A DNA stretch of 54,187 bases from a virus, in IMG/VR virus record IMGVR_UViG_3300043436_000647, positions 1-54,187 of that record; one strand, 5' to 3'. Every line of letters starts with the position of its first letter. Position 1 is the first letter of the stretch. The notes beneath the pieces were generated by a model, which was given only the letters and a program-made list of their open reading frames with translations, was not told the DNA's origin and made no database searches. Below are positions 9,542 to 17,900 of the stretch, one piece after another. A program made the translations under genes and the position numbers.

Positions 9542-9838
9542 ATGAAAGATATCAATCTCAAACCTGGAACATTCAGTGAGACCTTGGAAAATGCTTCTGG
9601 CAGAGGTCCTGGGAAGTCACTTGTAAAATTTATCTTAGGCGTATTGTCTAGCAGTTCTGCTTGTTGCGCTAAGGTGTTTGCTTACGGTACAGTTAATAAC
9701 TCTACCATCACTCTTCTTTCTTACAGCACATCAGAATTAGCTGCTTTGACTGGAATGACTGAAGGAACCTTGGCTTACGATACTACCTTGAACAAAGTTC
9801 ATGTGTATAACGGATCTGCTTGGGTAGCTCTCCACTAA
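9542..9838 (+). CDS. Small head/tail fibre protein
   Basis: A 98-residue protein. The C-terminus (GTLAYDTTLNKVHVYNGSAW, about residues 75-94) is the common trimeric-fibre motif seen at the ends of many phage fibre and spike proteins. The N-terminal 40 residues, with a short hydrophobic stretch KFILGVLSSSSACC, could anchor the trimer to the capsid or tail. Its position after the head unit and before the fibre cluster suggests a head fibre of the crAss type, but a tail-fibre tip is equally compatible. It is bracketed by terminators (9491-9519 and 9851-9877). Confidence 0.6.
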   Translation: MKDINLKPGTFSETLENASGRGPGKSLVKFILGVLSSSSACCAKVFAYGTVNNSTITLLSYSTSELAALTGMTEGTLAYDTTLNKVHVYNGSAWVALH

Positions 9839-9850
9839 TCTCTAAATAAA

Positions 9851-9877
9851 TGGGGGAGATAACACTCCCCCTTTTTT
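9851..9877 (+). terminator. Intrinsic terminator after the small fibre gene
   Basis: GGGGGAG (9852-9858) pairs with CTCCCCC (9865-9871) around ATAACA, followed by six T. It begins about 13 bases after the fibre stop and 9 bases before the next ATG, so it may regulate expression of the downstream cluster by readthrough. Confidence 0.8.
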
Positions 9878-9885
9878 AAAAAACT

Positions 9886-10392
9886 ATGAACGTACAACTT
9901 AACTTAGAAGCACTTAAAGCAAAGGATTGCTCTTACTTGTCTATCCTTGATACATCAGTATACCCATTAGCTCCTGATACTGCAGAGATTTCTATCTCAG
10001 TACCTGGCTATGATAATCCTTTTACCTTCGATTACACTATTGGTGAAGTAAACATATTCAACTCTTATAACTTTGGATTTACTACTTCTTCTACCAGTGG
10101 CTTTACTGCTTTACCTGATGGCGTTTATACTTTAACTATTACCACTTGTCCTGATACTGGTATCAACACTCGCTACCACTTGAGGACTTGTAAGATTGAT
10201 TGTCGTCTTGGAGTACAGTGGGCTAAGTATGTAGACTGCTGTGATGACGAGAAGACTCTTATTTACTTGGACAAAATTGAGTTTTTGCTTAAGGGTGCTG
10301 AAGCACATGCTGATTTATGCAACCCTGCAAAAGCTACTGAATTATATAGAAAAGCCGATGACTTACTCAGAAGACTTGAGTCTGACTGTTAA
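9886..10392 (+). CDS. Structural protein of the fibre cluster, unknown role
   Basis: A 168-residue protein. The first 100 residues look like a single beta-sandwich (alternating hydrophobic strands, DGVYTLTITTC near 84-95). A cysteine-rich link follows (RTCKIDCRLGV and YVDCCDDEKT). A C-terminal helical segment (residues 125-168) ends in ESDC. This beta-domain-plus-Cys-helix layout recurs upstream of the fibre genes in related phages, where it is usually called a structural protein, so a fibre adaptor or chaperone is plausible. Its last 35 bases overlap the next gene in another frame. Confidence 0.5.
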   Translation: MNVQLNLEALKAKDCSYLSILDTSVYPLAPDTAEISISVPGYDNPFTFDYTIGEVNIFNSYNFGFTTSSTSGFTALPDGVYTLTITTCPDTGINTRYHLRTCKIDCRLGVQWAKYVDCCDDEKTLIYLDKIEFLLKGAEAHADLCNPAKATELYRKADDLLRRLESDC

Positions 10393-10546
10393 GAAGAAAC
10401 TTGCTCATGCTGCTTACAAAGAGTTACAGCATATCAAGTACTTAACAAAACCCTATTACAAAAAGTCTAAAGCACTAGCACGCTTCTTGAAGTATGCTGA
10501 ATGCATAGACTGCGATACAAAAGCAACTCTGAAAATTAAACTTTAA
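10358..10546 (+). CDS. Small basic protein overlapping the fibre-cluster gene
   Basis: A 62-residue Lys/Tyr-rich helical protein (KKLAHAAYKELQHIKYL, then KPYYKKSKALARF) ending in ECIDCDTKATLKIKL. I place the start at the ATG at 10358, 35 bases inside the preceding gene. The frame stays open further upstream, to an ATG at 10241, but that extension is basic, lacks the character of the rest and lies wholly in the coding frame of the 9886 gene. It stops 4 bases before the next ATG, so translational coupling is likely. The Cys pair suits the Cys-rich proteins around it. Function is unknown. Confidence 0.55.
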   Translation: MTYSEDLSLTVKKKLAHAAYKELQHIKYLTKPYYKKSKALARFLKYAECIDCDTKATLKIKL

Positions 10547-10550
10547 AACA

Positions 10551-11081
10551 ATGACTAACTGCTGCCCTAATAACAACTGCGTAGAAATCGTTCCTTCTGG
10601 GTGCGTAAAGTATACAGGTACTCCTACTCCAGGAGGTCTGATTGATTCTTTTTCTTCTTGTGACCATCCTTATTTAAATGACTTACTTAAGTTATTAGAT
10701 GATAAAGTAGTTAATATAGATACTCGTGTAGGATTAAATAAAACTGCATTTGATGCAGCTAACACTGCATGTGGAACTACTTCAGTAATTTCGACAGTAG
10801 GCCTTACAGTAACAGATGATAAATATTATTCTGCTGAGGTAGTACTTAAACTTGTAGGAGTTATTTGTGAGTTGCGTTCTCGTTTAAACTATTTGTCTGC
10901 AGAAAACATCAATACTAATAACGGAAACTTACATTGGGAAGATCTTCCATTAAGTCCTGATTTTCTTGCTTATATAAGAACTAAATGCTTAGGAGATGAT
11001 CCTTGTGGTACTGGAGTACCTACTACCCTTGGAGGAGTTCTTAGAGCTATCATTAATAAACTTTGTACTTGCTGCCCATAA
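10551..11081 (+). CDS. Cysteine-rich fibre-associated protein, short paralogue of the next gene
   Basis: A 176-residue protein with a cysteine-rich N-terminus (NCCPNNNCVEIVPSGCVKYTG) and C-terminus (TKCLGDDPCGTG, then NKLCTCCP). The N-terminal arrangement, Cys pairs followed by C-x-K/T-Y-T/S-G, is echoed at the start of the 566-residue fibre gene that follows, suggesting the two share an attachment domain. The middle contains a helical block (YLNDLLKLLDDKV and VVLKLVGVICELRSRLNYLS) typical of trimeric fibre shafts. It is probably a short fibre, collar or adaptor component. It carries no enzyme motif. Confidence 0.5.
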   Translation: MTNCCPNNNCVEIVPSGCVKYTGTPTPGGLIDSFSSCDHPYLNDLLKLLDDKVVNIDTRVGLNKTAFDAANTACGTTSVISTVGLTVTDDKYYSAEVVLKLVGVICELRSRLNYLSAENINTNNGNLHWEDLPLSPDFLAYIRTKCLGDDPCGTGVPTTLGGVLRAIINKLCTCCP

Positions 11082-11083
11082 CT

Positions 11084-12763
11084 ATGTCTACTTGTCTTGA
11101 TTGTTTCGGAACACATATATCAACTACACCTTGCACTTCTGTAGGATGTTTGTCAACTAACTACGCTAAATGTATTACCTATTCTGGGTTGCCTTTAGCT
11201 TGCGGCACAGGAGCTATTTCAACTGTAAGTAAAGCAGGTTTAGCTTTAAGTCCTACAGTTATTACCGAATACACTGTATCTCCTACAGGAGGATCAGGTT
11301 CGGGTGCATCTGTTAAGGTTACTCGTACTCCTGGTTCTAATGTTTATACAGTTACTTTACTTAACGGTGGGTCTGGATACACAGTAGGAAACTTCTTAAC
11401 TGTCTTAGGAACCTCATTAGGTGGAGCTACTCCTGCAAATGATTTGACTTTGCAAGTAACTACTCTTGCAGCTATTATTGCAACAGGAACTAACTTGGAT
11501 GTAGTTGTATCTAATCTTCACCAACGTATCTGTAACTTAACAGCTTCTGGCTTAGATTATTCAGCATACAACTACGGTTGCTTACGCTTAGGCGGTAACT
11601 TAGATAGTATTGGAACTGCTATTACTAGTGCTCAAGGATTTGTAGAATCAGTTGCTACAGCTCTTTGTTCTGTAGACAATAGAGTAGTTGCTTTAGAAGT
11701 TCCTACTTTTACTGCACCTGGTTGTATTTCTGTAACTTCTGGCGTATCTACTTTAAGTCAAATCTTAACTGCTTACGGATCTAAGATCTGTACTATCAAT
11801 ACTAATGTAGATATGACAGGTGTATTGGGTAATCCTTGTATAGCTTATTCTTTCACTACTAAGCCGACTACTGCTGTAGTTTCAGATTACTTTAACTGGA
11901 TTACAACTAACATGTGTGGTATGTACGGTGATCTACAAGGCGACTTGGTTACTGTAGGTGCAACTGTAGATAGTTTGAAAGCATACATTGCAGGTGTAGG
12001 ATCCATTCCTACTTCAATTAATACTTCTTGTATTTCTGGAGGATCTAGTACTAGTACTTTAAGTGCAGCAGCTATCTTGTTTACAAGTCAGATCTGTGCA
12101 ATTAATACTGCTTTAGCTTCTATCCCAGCTACAAACTATGCTTTGACTTGGGCTACCAACTTTGGTTCTACTGCATACTACGGTTATACTTTTAACTACA
12201 CCAACACTTCTACTACTTTACAAACTCAATTAAATAGAATAGTAGATACTTTAGGTAGATTAAAACTTAAGTTAAATCCAGCACACTTTACTGCTACTAG
12301 TGATTCAGATGGTTTGAATATATCTTTAGTTAGCAGTGGTGGATCAACTACTCCAAGTTTTGTAAACTTAACTGCAGGAACTTTAACTAATGCAGTTGTA
12401 GTTTCTTCTGCTAGATTCCCTATTGGTAGTTTGCCTAAACTCCAAAAGTATGGTAACGTAGTTACAGTTATTGGAAGCTTAGCTGTAAATGCTACAGGTT
12501 CATTTACTTGGACTCACGGTCAATCTTTAACAATCGCAAACATTCCTGCAGGATATGCTCCTCTTTATACTCAAGTCTTTAGTGTTCTTATTCTTAAGTA
12601 TGCAACAACTTCTGGTACTCCTTCAACCGCAGTTTATCAAGGTGCATGCTATATGAACGGTACAGACTTAGTAGTAGAGTTAAACAATCCCGCAGCTTCA
12701 GTGACTTTATCTGGTACAGAGTCTTTAGAGATTTTTGTAGGAGGTAATTCATACGCAGTATAA
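11084..12763 (+). CDS. Tail or head fibre protein, cysteine-rich with internal repeats
   Basis: A 559-residue fibre-like protein rich in Thr, Ser, Gly and Ala. I prefer the ATG at 11084, 2 bases after the previous stop, to the upstream in-frame ATG at 11063, which would overlap that gene. The N-terminus is Cys-rich; residues about 65-130 are beta-rich with the Gly/Ser motifs common in receptor-binding proteins. The middle repeats a unit of the form Gly/Ser-Cys-Ile/Leu, Ser-rich turn, helix, then CxI/VN (copies near nucleotides 11570-11690, 11730-11805 and 12025-12110), suggesting stacked trimer modules. The C-terminal 150 residues form a beta-sandwich tip. It closes the cluster ahead of the structured gap at 12774-12838. 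Receptor binding is inferred. Confidence 0.6.
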   Translation: MSTCLDCFGTHISTTPCTSVGCLSTNYAKCITYSGLPLACGTGAISTVSKAGLALSPTVITEYTVSPTGGSGSGASVKVTRTPGSNVYTVTLLNGGSGYTVGNFLTVLGTSLGGATPANDLTLQVTTLAAIIATGTNLDVVVSNLHQRICNLTASGLDYSAYNYGCLRLGGNLDSIGTAITSAQGFVESVATALCSVDNRVVALEVPTFTAPGCISVTSGVSTLSQILTAYGSKICTINTNVDMTGVLGNPCIAYSFTTKPTTAVVSDYFNWITTNMCGMYGDLQGDLVTVGATVDSLKAYIAGVGSIPTSINTSCISGGSSTSTLSAAAILFTSQICAINTALASIPATNYALTWATNFGSTAYYGYTFNYTNTSTTLQTQLNRIVDTLGRLKLKLNPAHFTATSDSDGLNISLVSSGGSTTPSFVNLTAGTLTNAVVVSSARFPIGSLPKLQKYGNVVTVIGSLAVNATGSFTWTHGQSLTIANIPAGYAPLYTQVFSVLILKYATTSGTPSTAVYQGACYMNGTDLVVELNNPAASVTLSGTESLEIFVGGNSYAV

Positions 12764-12773
12764 TAAAAATCTT

Positions 12774-12838
12774 GGCAGGGTTTTTTTGGTTGGTTTTCCT
12801 GTCATCTTGCTAGTAGGAGCCTGCGAAAGTGGGCTCTT
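12774..12838 (+). other. Structured intergenic element, two hairpins between fibre and tail modules
   Basis: The first hairpin pairs GGCAGG (12774-12779) with CCTGTC (12798-12803) and holds a T7 tract and GGTTGG in its loop. The second pairs AGGAGCC (12815-12821) with GGCTCTT (12832-12838) around a GCGAAAG-containing loop. Neither is a standard terminator because the T-run lies inside the first loop. The promoter at 12858-12888 follows. The element may be an atypical terminator or a processing site. Confidence 0.45.
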
Positions 12839-12857
12839 CTAGTTCTTAAATAAACAC

Positions 12858-12888
12858 TTGACTTAACTTTAAAATTAATTTATATTTG
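12858..12888 (+). promoter_or_regulatory. Bacteroidota-type -33/-7 promoter for the tail module
   Basis: TTG at 12858-12860 (in CTTGACTT), a 20-base spacer and TATATTTG at 12881-12888, the consensus -7 element. The ATG at 12923 follows. The leader carries AATTAACCCAAAC (12901-12913), near-identical to the leaders at 3942 and 6711. Confidence 0.75.
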
Positions 12889-12922
12889 TAATAAGCCTTA
12901 AATTAACCCAAACTATATACTA

Positions 12923-13564
12923 ATGTATACTAACTCAGACTTAATCGCTAGGGTAAAGAGCGCTAACAAGTTCATCAGTGATGATGATATGATTAGTGAC
13001 CGCTACATTTACGGCTTATTAAAAACTAAAGCTTCTACACTATTACGTAGAGAAATCAACTTACGAAGACTTCTTACTTCAGATAATGTGTATCAAGCAT
13101 ATGAGTGTTTACATTTAATTGAGGCTCCTGGTTCTGAATGTGATCTTAACTGTCCTATACGTAGAAGCAAAAACAAACTACCAAAGATAGATGAGGGGTT
13201 GTATTCGTACTTTATTCAGGGGGTGTTCAACACTTCTAACTCGCAGGAACTTTTTCCTACTACTATTAGAGATTTTATTAATCATAATTCTTTACGTTTT
13301 AAGACCCCTAAAAAGTACTATACTATCCGCAATGGATATCTTTACGTTTTAGATCCAGATGTAGAGTGTGTGAATATGTACGCTTACTTTACTGAGTCTA
13401 TCGAAGATCTTGATGGCTTACAGTGTATGAGTATGTATGATAAACAATTTAAGTTTCCTGGCTACTTGCTAGATACTTTGATTGAAATGTGTAATCAGTC
13501 TTTAATCAACTATCATAAGTTGCCTTACGAGACTGAAGACAACAACAGGGATGAACCCAACTAA
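12923..13564 (+). CDS. Tail/neck ring protein candidate
   Basis: A 213-residue protein that starts the tail module. The N-terminal helices (NSDLIARVKSANKFISDDDM, then SDRYIYGLLKTKASTLLRRE) resemble those of crAss ring proteins that stack between portal and tail hub. The rest is mixed alpha/beta with Cys residues (GSECDLNCPIRRS) and a C-terminal helix LDTLIEMCNQSLINY. It is 2 bases before the IHF-like gene, so the two are translationally coupled. The position before the IHF-like, adaptor and muzzle genes is the conserved crAss order. The specific ring identity is inferred. Confidence 0.6.
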   Translation: MYTNSDLIARVKSANKFISDDDMISDRYIYGLLKTKASTLLRREINLRRLLTSDNVYQAYECLHLIEAPGSECDLNCPIRRSKNKLPKIDEGLYSYFIQGVFNTSNSQELFPTTIRDFINHNSLRFKTPKKYYTIRNGYLYVLDPDVECVNMYAYFTESIEDLDGLQCMSMYDKQFKFPGYLLDTLIEMCNQSLINYHKLPYETEDNNRDEPN

Positions 13565-13566
13565 TT

Positions 13567-14055
13567 ATGTCGAAAGACTTTATAAAACCAAACCCAAGAA
13601 AACAAGTTAGGAAAAAAGAGAAAGATACAACTTCGGATACGAACTATCTTTCCCTTAGAGCCTACCATCTGTTCTTAAAAGAAACTAAACGCAAAGACAT
13701 TAGCTATAAGCAGTTTTGTGGCATTCCTAAAAAGATTCACATTAAACTTATAGAGAGGTTACTACGTGGAAGATACTCATTACGGTTTCCAAACTTCGGA
13801 TCAATTAAAATTGTAAAGACTGAAAATGCAATTAAAGAAGGTAAACATACAATTATTAACTGGAAGCTCTACAATGAAACTGGCATCAAGGTGCCTTATA
13901 GAAATTCACATACCGATGGTGCAGTCTATAAATTTCATTTGTATCCATATTCTAAACGAATAGTTGAGTTTGGTTTCTACGATCTAAGAATGTCTAACAG
14001 ACATAAGACAGCCTTAGCTCAAGCAATCAAAGACAACAAACTAAATATAAGGTAA
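13567..14055 (+). CDS. IHF-like / conserved crAss tail-module protein
   Basis: A 162-residue, strongly basic protein. The core has the motif RFPNFGSIKIVK (residues about 75-86), then NWKLYNETG, then YRNSHTDGAVYKFHLYP, a pattern I associate with the small crAss tail-module protein that has been described as an integration host factor-like subunit. The first 25 residues are Lys/Arg/Asn-rich and probably disordered. In the virion such a protein could bind DNA near the neck or be structural. The IHF relationship is remote and I base it on the conserved gene order as well as the motif, so the name should be read as tentative. Confidence 0.55.
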   Translation: MSKDFIKPNPRKQVRKKEKDTTSDTNYLSLRAYHLFLKETKRKDISYKQFCGIPKKIHIKLIERLLRGRYSLRFPNFGSIKIVKTENAIKEGKHTIINWKLYNETGIKVPYRNSHTDGAVYKFHLYPYSKRIVEFGFYDLRMSNRHKTALAQAIKDNKLNIR

Positions 14056-14066
14056 ACTAAAATAAA

Positions 14067-14909
14067 ATGAAATACGATAACACTAACTTTATTTCCTCTG
14101 AGCCTTTAGTTGCTGAAGTAAAGCAAGAGCTCAAGTCGTACTTTGAAGCTGGTGCTATCAGTGAGGTTCTTATTCCTACTTTCATTGATCAGGCTTTACG
14201 CAAACTTCGTGTAATGGTATTGAAGCCTGAAGAAGCTGTACTTACTTTCTCTAATTATAAATCTGAATTACCCTGTGACTTTTCTTTGTTAGACTATGCT
14301 TTGATTTACGAAGCAGATGTACAATGGACTTCAGGTGTTAATTCTATGCAGGGATACTGGTGGCAGAATCTAGAATGTACTGGAGGTTGTGATGCAGGAG
14401 ACTGTGTCAAGCAAGAAAACTATTACGAGACTATCAGTGTACCTACACCTGGTTTTAAGATTACTATGCAACACCCTAAGATGCTTAGAGTGTATCATGG
14501 TTCTAAGACTATGTGTATTGAGGGTTGTGAAAACCTCAATGTGTCGTCAGCTGATGTATTACAAATTTATCCAAATAAAACAGTTAGTGCAACGTTTGAA
14601 ACAGGTTGTGTTTTCCTTAGATATTACTCACGTCCAATGGACGATGATAACATACCTATGGTGCCAGAAATTCTTGAGGTTGAAGAGTATGTCAAGTCTT
14701 ATCTTAAGTTTAAATTTTTTGAGCAGCTTTGGCATTCAGTAGTAGACGAAAGTCAACGTCAAGTAGAATCTAAGTTTCAGTACTACAGACAAGATCAATT
14801 AAATAAGTTACAGGCTGCTAATGGTTACTTGTTAACCTACACCAAACAGCAGATGGCTGATAACGTAGCCCGTACTAAAAATCGCTTCACTAAGTTCCAT
14901 ATCTCTTAA
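14067..14909 (+). CDS. Tail adaptor/ring protein (P22 gp4-like slot)
   Basis: A 280-residue protein between the IHF-like and muzzle genes, the place of the crAss ring/stabilisation protein. The first 60 residues are helical (FIDQALRKLRVMVLKPEEAV). The middle is beta-rich with several Cys pairs (CTGGCDAGDCV, CIEGC). The most recognisable element is a C-terminal helix with VPEILEVEEYVKSYLKFKFFEQLW (residues about 208-231, here split as VPEILEVEEYV and KSYLKFKFFEQLW), followed by a Gln-rich coiled segment. A short ORF in frame +1 (14389-14742) is a shadow. Likely role: ring that joins neck to tail hub. It ends 5 bases before the muzzle ATG. Confidence 0.62.
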   Translation: MKYDNTNFISSEPLVAEVKQELKSYFEAGAISEVLIPTFIDQALRKLRVMVLKPEEAVLTFSNYKSELPCDFSLLDYALIYEADVQWTSGVNSMQGYWWQNLECTGGCDAGDCVKQENYYETISVPTPGFKITMQHPKMLRVYHGSKTMCIEGCENLNVSSADVLQIYPNKTVSATFETGCVFLRYYSRPMDDDNIPMVPEILEVEEYVKSYLKFKFFEQLWHSVVDESQRQVESKFQYYRQDQLNKLQAANGYLLTYTKQQMADNVARTKNRFTKFHIS

Positions 14910-14914
14910 GTTTA

Positions 14915-17900
14915 ATGGATAACAAGATCAATCAGAATGTAGCAGGTTTAAACCTTGATTCGGTTAATTACCAGATCAAGGAGAACATGATTACGTTTGC
15001 TCTAAACGCAAACATTCAGTCTCATGATGGTAACTCTACCACATACACTAATGAACCTTCTAACCAAATCTGTTATGATTTTACAACTAGTTATCCTGGC
15101 TATAGAATAGTAGGCACACTTAATATTACAGAACAATCTAAGTTAATTGTATTCCTAGCTCATCCTGATGGACGTTCCTTAATAGGTGAGATAACTAACT
15201 TAAGTAAAGATTGTACTAGTCTTATAGAAACAGAAAAAGATTGTGGATGTATTTCTGGAACTGTTGTTACAAACGTAGTTACAGAAGATAGTTCTTGTTG
15301 TTTGTTTACTCCTTTAGTAGTCGACAACTGTTGTGACTGTACAGACTGCTATAGATACGATGTACAGGCTACAGACAACCAACCTTTTACAGTTGTATTT
15401 GTAGACTGTAATGGAGTAGAAACAAGTGAGACGTTTCCGTCAGGAATAGGAACTTTTACAGCAAAACGAAATAGATTTATCTTACCTGTTAATGTAGAGA
15501 TTCTATATTCAATCCTAGACTCTCAAGGAACATGTACTCCTAAGAGTGCTCCTTGTTGTTTGGGTTTGTCTCCAGACTTTCCTGTTTACTCAGAATACAG
15601 AGTAGATAACTGTGAGACTAAGGTTTACTTTATTGCTCGTAATATACAACCTCGTTATTTCTCATTAGAAGAGCCTTATGGCAGAGATCAATGTGGAGAT
15701 GCCATTGACTGTATTACAGACTCTTGTGAACGCTTAAAACTATTTCCAGACTTCTGCCAACCTGATATCTATCCTACTGCGGTAGACTCAGGAGGAACTT
15801 TAAAAGGTGGAGTATATTCTTTCTCTCTTGCTTACGCAGATGAGAATGGTAAAGAACTTACAGACTACGTAGATTTCTCTAACCCGATTCCAATCTTTGA
15901 GAGGGCTATTACTGAACAGACTGAATACGAAACCTCTCAGTCTATTAGAGTTTCTATAGATCACAGTACAGCAATCTTTGATTACTTTAACTTAGTTGTA
16001 GCTGAGAACATTAACGAAGTAACTACATACCAGTTGGTAGGTACTTATAGAGTCAACCAATCTACCTACAGAGATTCTTTGGTTTATACAGGAGATTACT
16101 CTTCTACTTTCTCTTCTATTGTTCCTTTGATTCGTAGTCCTCACTACGAGACTGCTGAGATTATTGAAAAGCAGAATGACATTCTGATGTTAGCTGACTT
16201 AGTAGAAACTCCTAAGTACAATTTTCAACTATTAGCAAACCAGATTAAACTTCGTTGGGAAACAGTTAAGATGCCTGTAGATAATAAGTTTGACTTTTCT
16301 AATCCAGAGATTGCTTATTTCTTCCGCACTTACCAGAGAGATGAGGTTTATCCTTTTGGTATTAAGTTTAAACTAAAGAACGGAAAGTATACAGATGTAT
16401 TCCACATTCCTGGTAGAGAAATATTTGTAAACTCTAACGAAGAAGAATTACTTTACTCTTCTAGTAATCCTGATGCTTTTGGTACATCTAATGATTGTAT
16501 TGTAACTACAGCACAACCTAGATGGAAAGTTTATAACACAGCTACTACAGGACTTACTCCTCCAAACAATACTCCTTCTTTGCAAGAAGTTCAATACTCT
16601 TGTAAGATTACTGTTGAAACATCTGGAGAGTTTGCTTACTGGGAGTCTACTGAAACTTATCCTTGTTATGAGGATGTTTGGGGAACCTTAGCAGGTAAAG
16701 CTATACGTCACCACAAGTTTCCTGAGAATGCTAAGTCTCACATCCATGCAGATGGAGATGACTTTATTTATCCTATTGGAGTACGTATTTGGAATGAGTC
16801 TTTATTTGAAGGCATACTAGACCAAGAAACTGTTTACGATCCCTTAAACACTTACGGTAATCATCAGATTCCTGTGAAGGAACTTATCTGTGGTTACGAG
16901 TTAGTAAGAGGTAATCGTGTAAATAACAAATCAGTTGTTGCTAAGGGACTTATCTATGATGTAGGAACTTTTATAAATGCTAAAACTCAAAAGTCTTACT
17001 ACTATCCTAACTACCCCTATAACTCTTTAGAGGATGATCCATACATTAAATCTACTCCTGATTGGTATAATAAAGCAGATAGAGGCATTGAGGAGGATCA
17101 GTACGGAATGGAATTGCATAAAGGATTTAATACTATTGGATCTCGCTATACATTCCACTCACCTGACACACACTTTCAGTATCCTAAAATCGGTACAGAA
17201 CTTAAACTAGAAACTGTAGAATACGGTAAAGTACAAGGACACTTTGTTCCTGTATTAGATCACCCTAAACATAAGTTTTTAACAATAGCTGATTATACTA
17301 CTGCTGCAACACTCGCTAATGCATTAGCTCTGGCATTTGAAAGTGATACAGCCGTAGATACTACCGTTCCACCTCCTCCTGGAGTAAGTACAACTGTTAG
17401 TAATAAATCTAAAACAGATGCACTTTCTATTATAACTAACAACCAAGCGTTTATAGACTTAATAGAAAAGTTAATTCCTTTAGCAAACTTTGCTTATCAG
17501 TTTAACTCTGTTGGGGAATATAAAAGATTCTTACCGATTACTACAGTAGGTAATAGAAGAAGATTCTTAGACATTGGACTTTACGCTAATGATAAGATTG
17601 TAGAACTGAATGATGACAAACCTATTCATAACAGATTAAGAGAGACTTCTGTTTATCTTAAGACAAACGGATCTTTCTCTACAGAATATGCAAGTATCAT
17701 AGATAATAGTCGCTATACTATTGGACAAAAAAACTTAGCAAAGGATCCAGAGCAGATAGTAGAATCTGATACTAGAGCCTACTATGCTTCTATCAAGAGA
17801 GACTTTCCAAATCAGTATGGACAAATAGAAAACATTAGATATGTTTCTACTGGATATTCTTGTTCTGTATATACAGATATCTCAGGAACACTTAAAATTA

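Noticed and set aside
10241-10357. An N-terminal extension of the 62-residue protein to an ATG at 10241
   Set aside because: The extension overlaps the coding frame of the 9886-10392 gene completely and has unrelated composition; the ATG at 10358 is simpler.
9542-12763. Diversity-generating retroelement near the fibre genes
   Set aside because: No reverse transcriptase is present and no near-repeat with adenine-specific changes was noticed beside the fibre genes.
12764-12922. A tRNA gene in the structured gap
   Set aside because: The two hairpins do not form a cloverleaf, and there is no T-loop GTTCGA-type sequence.
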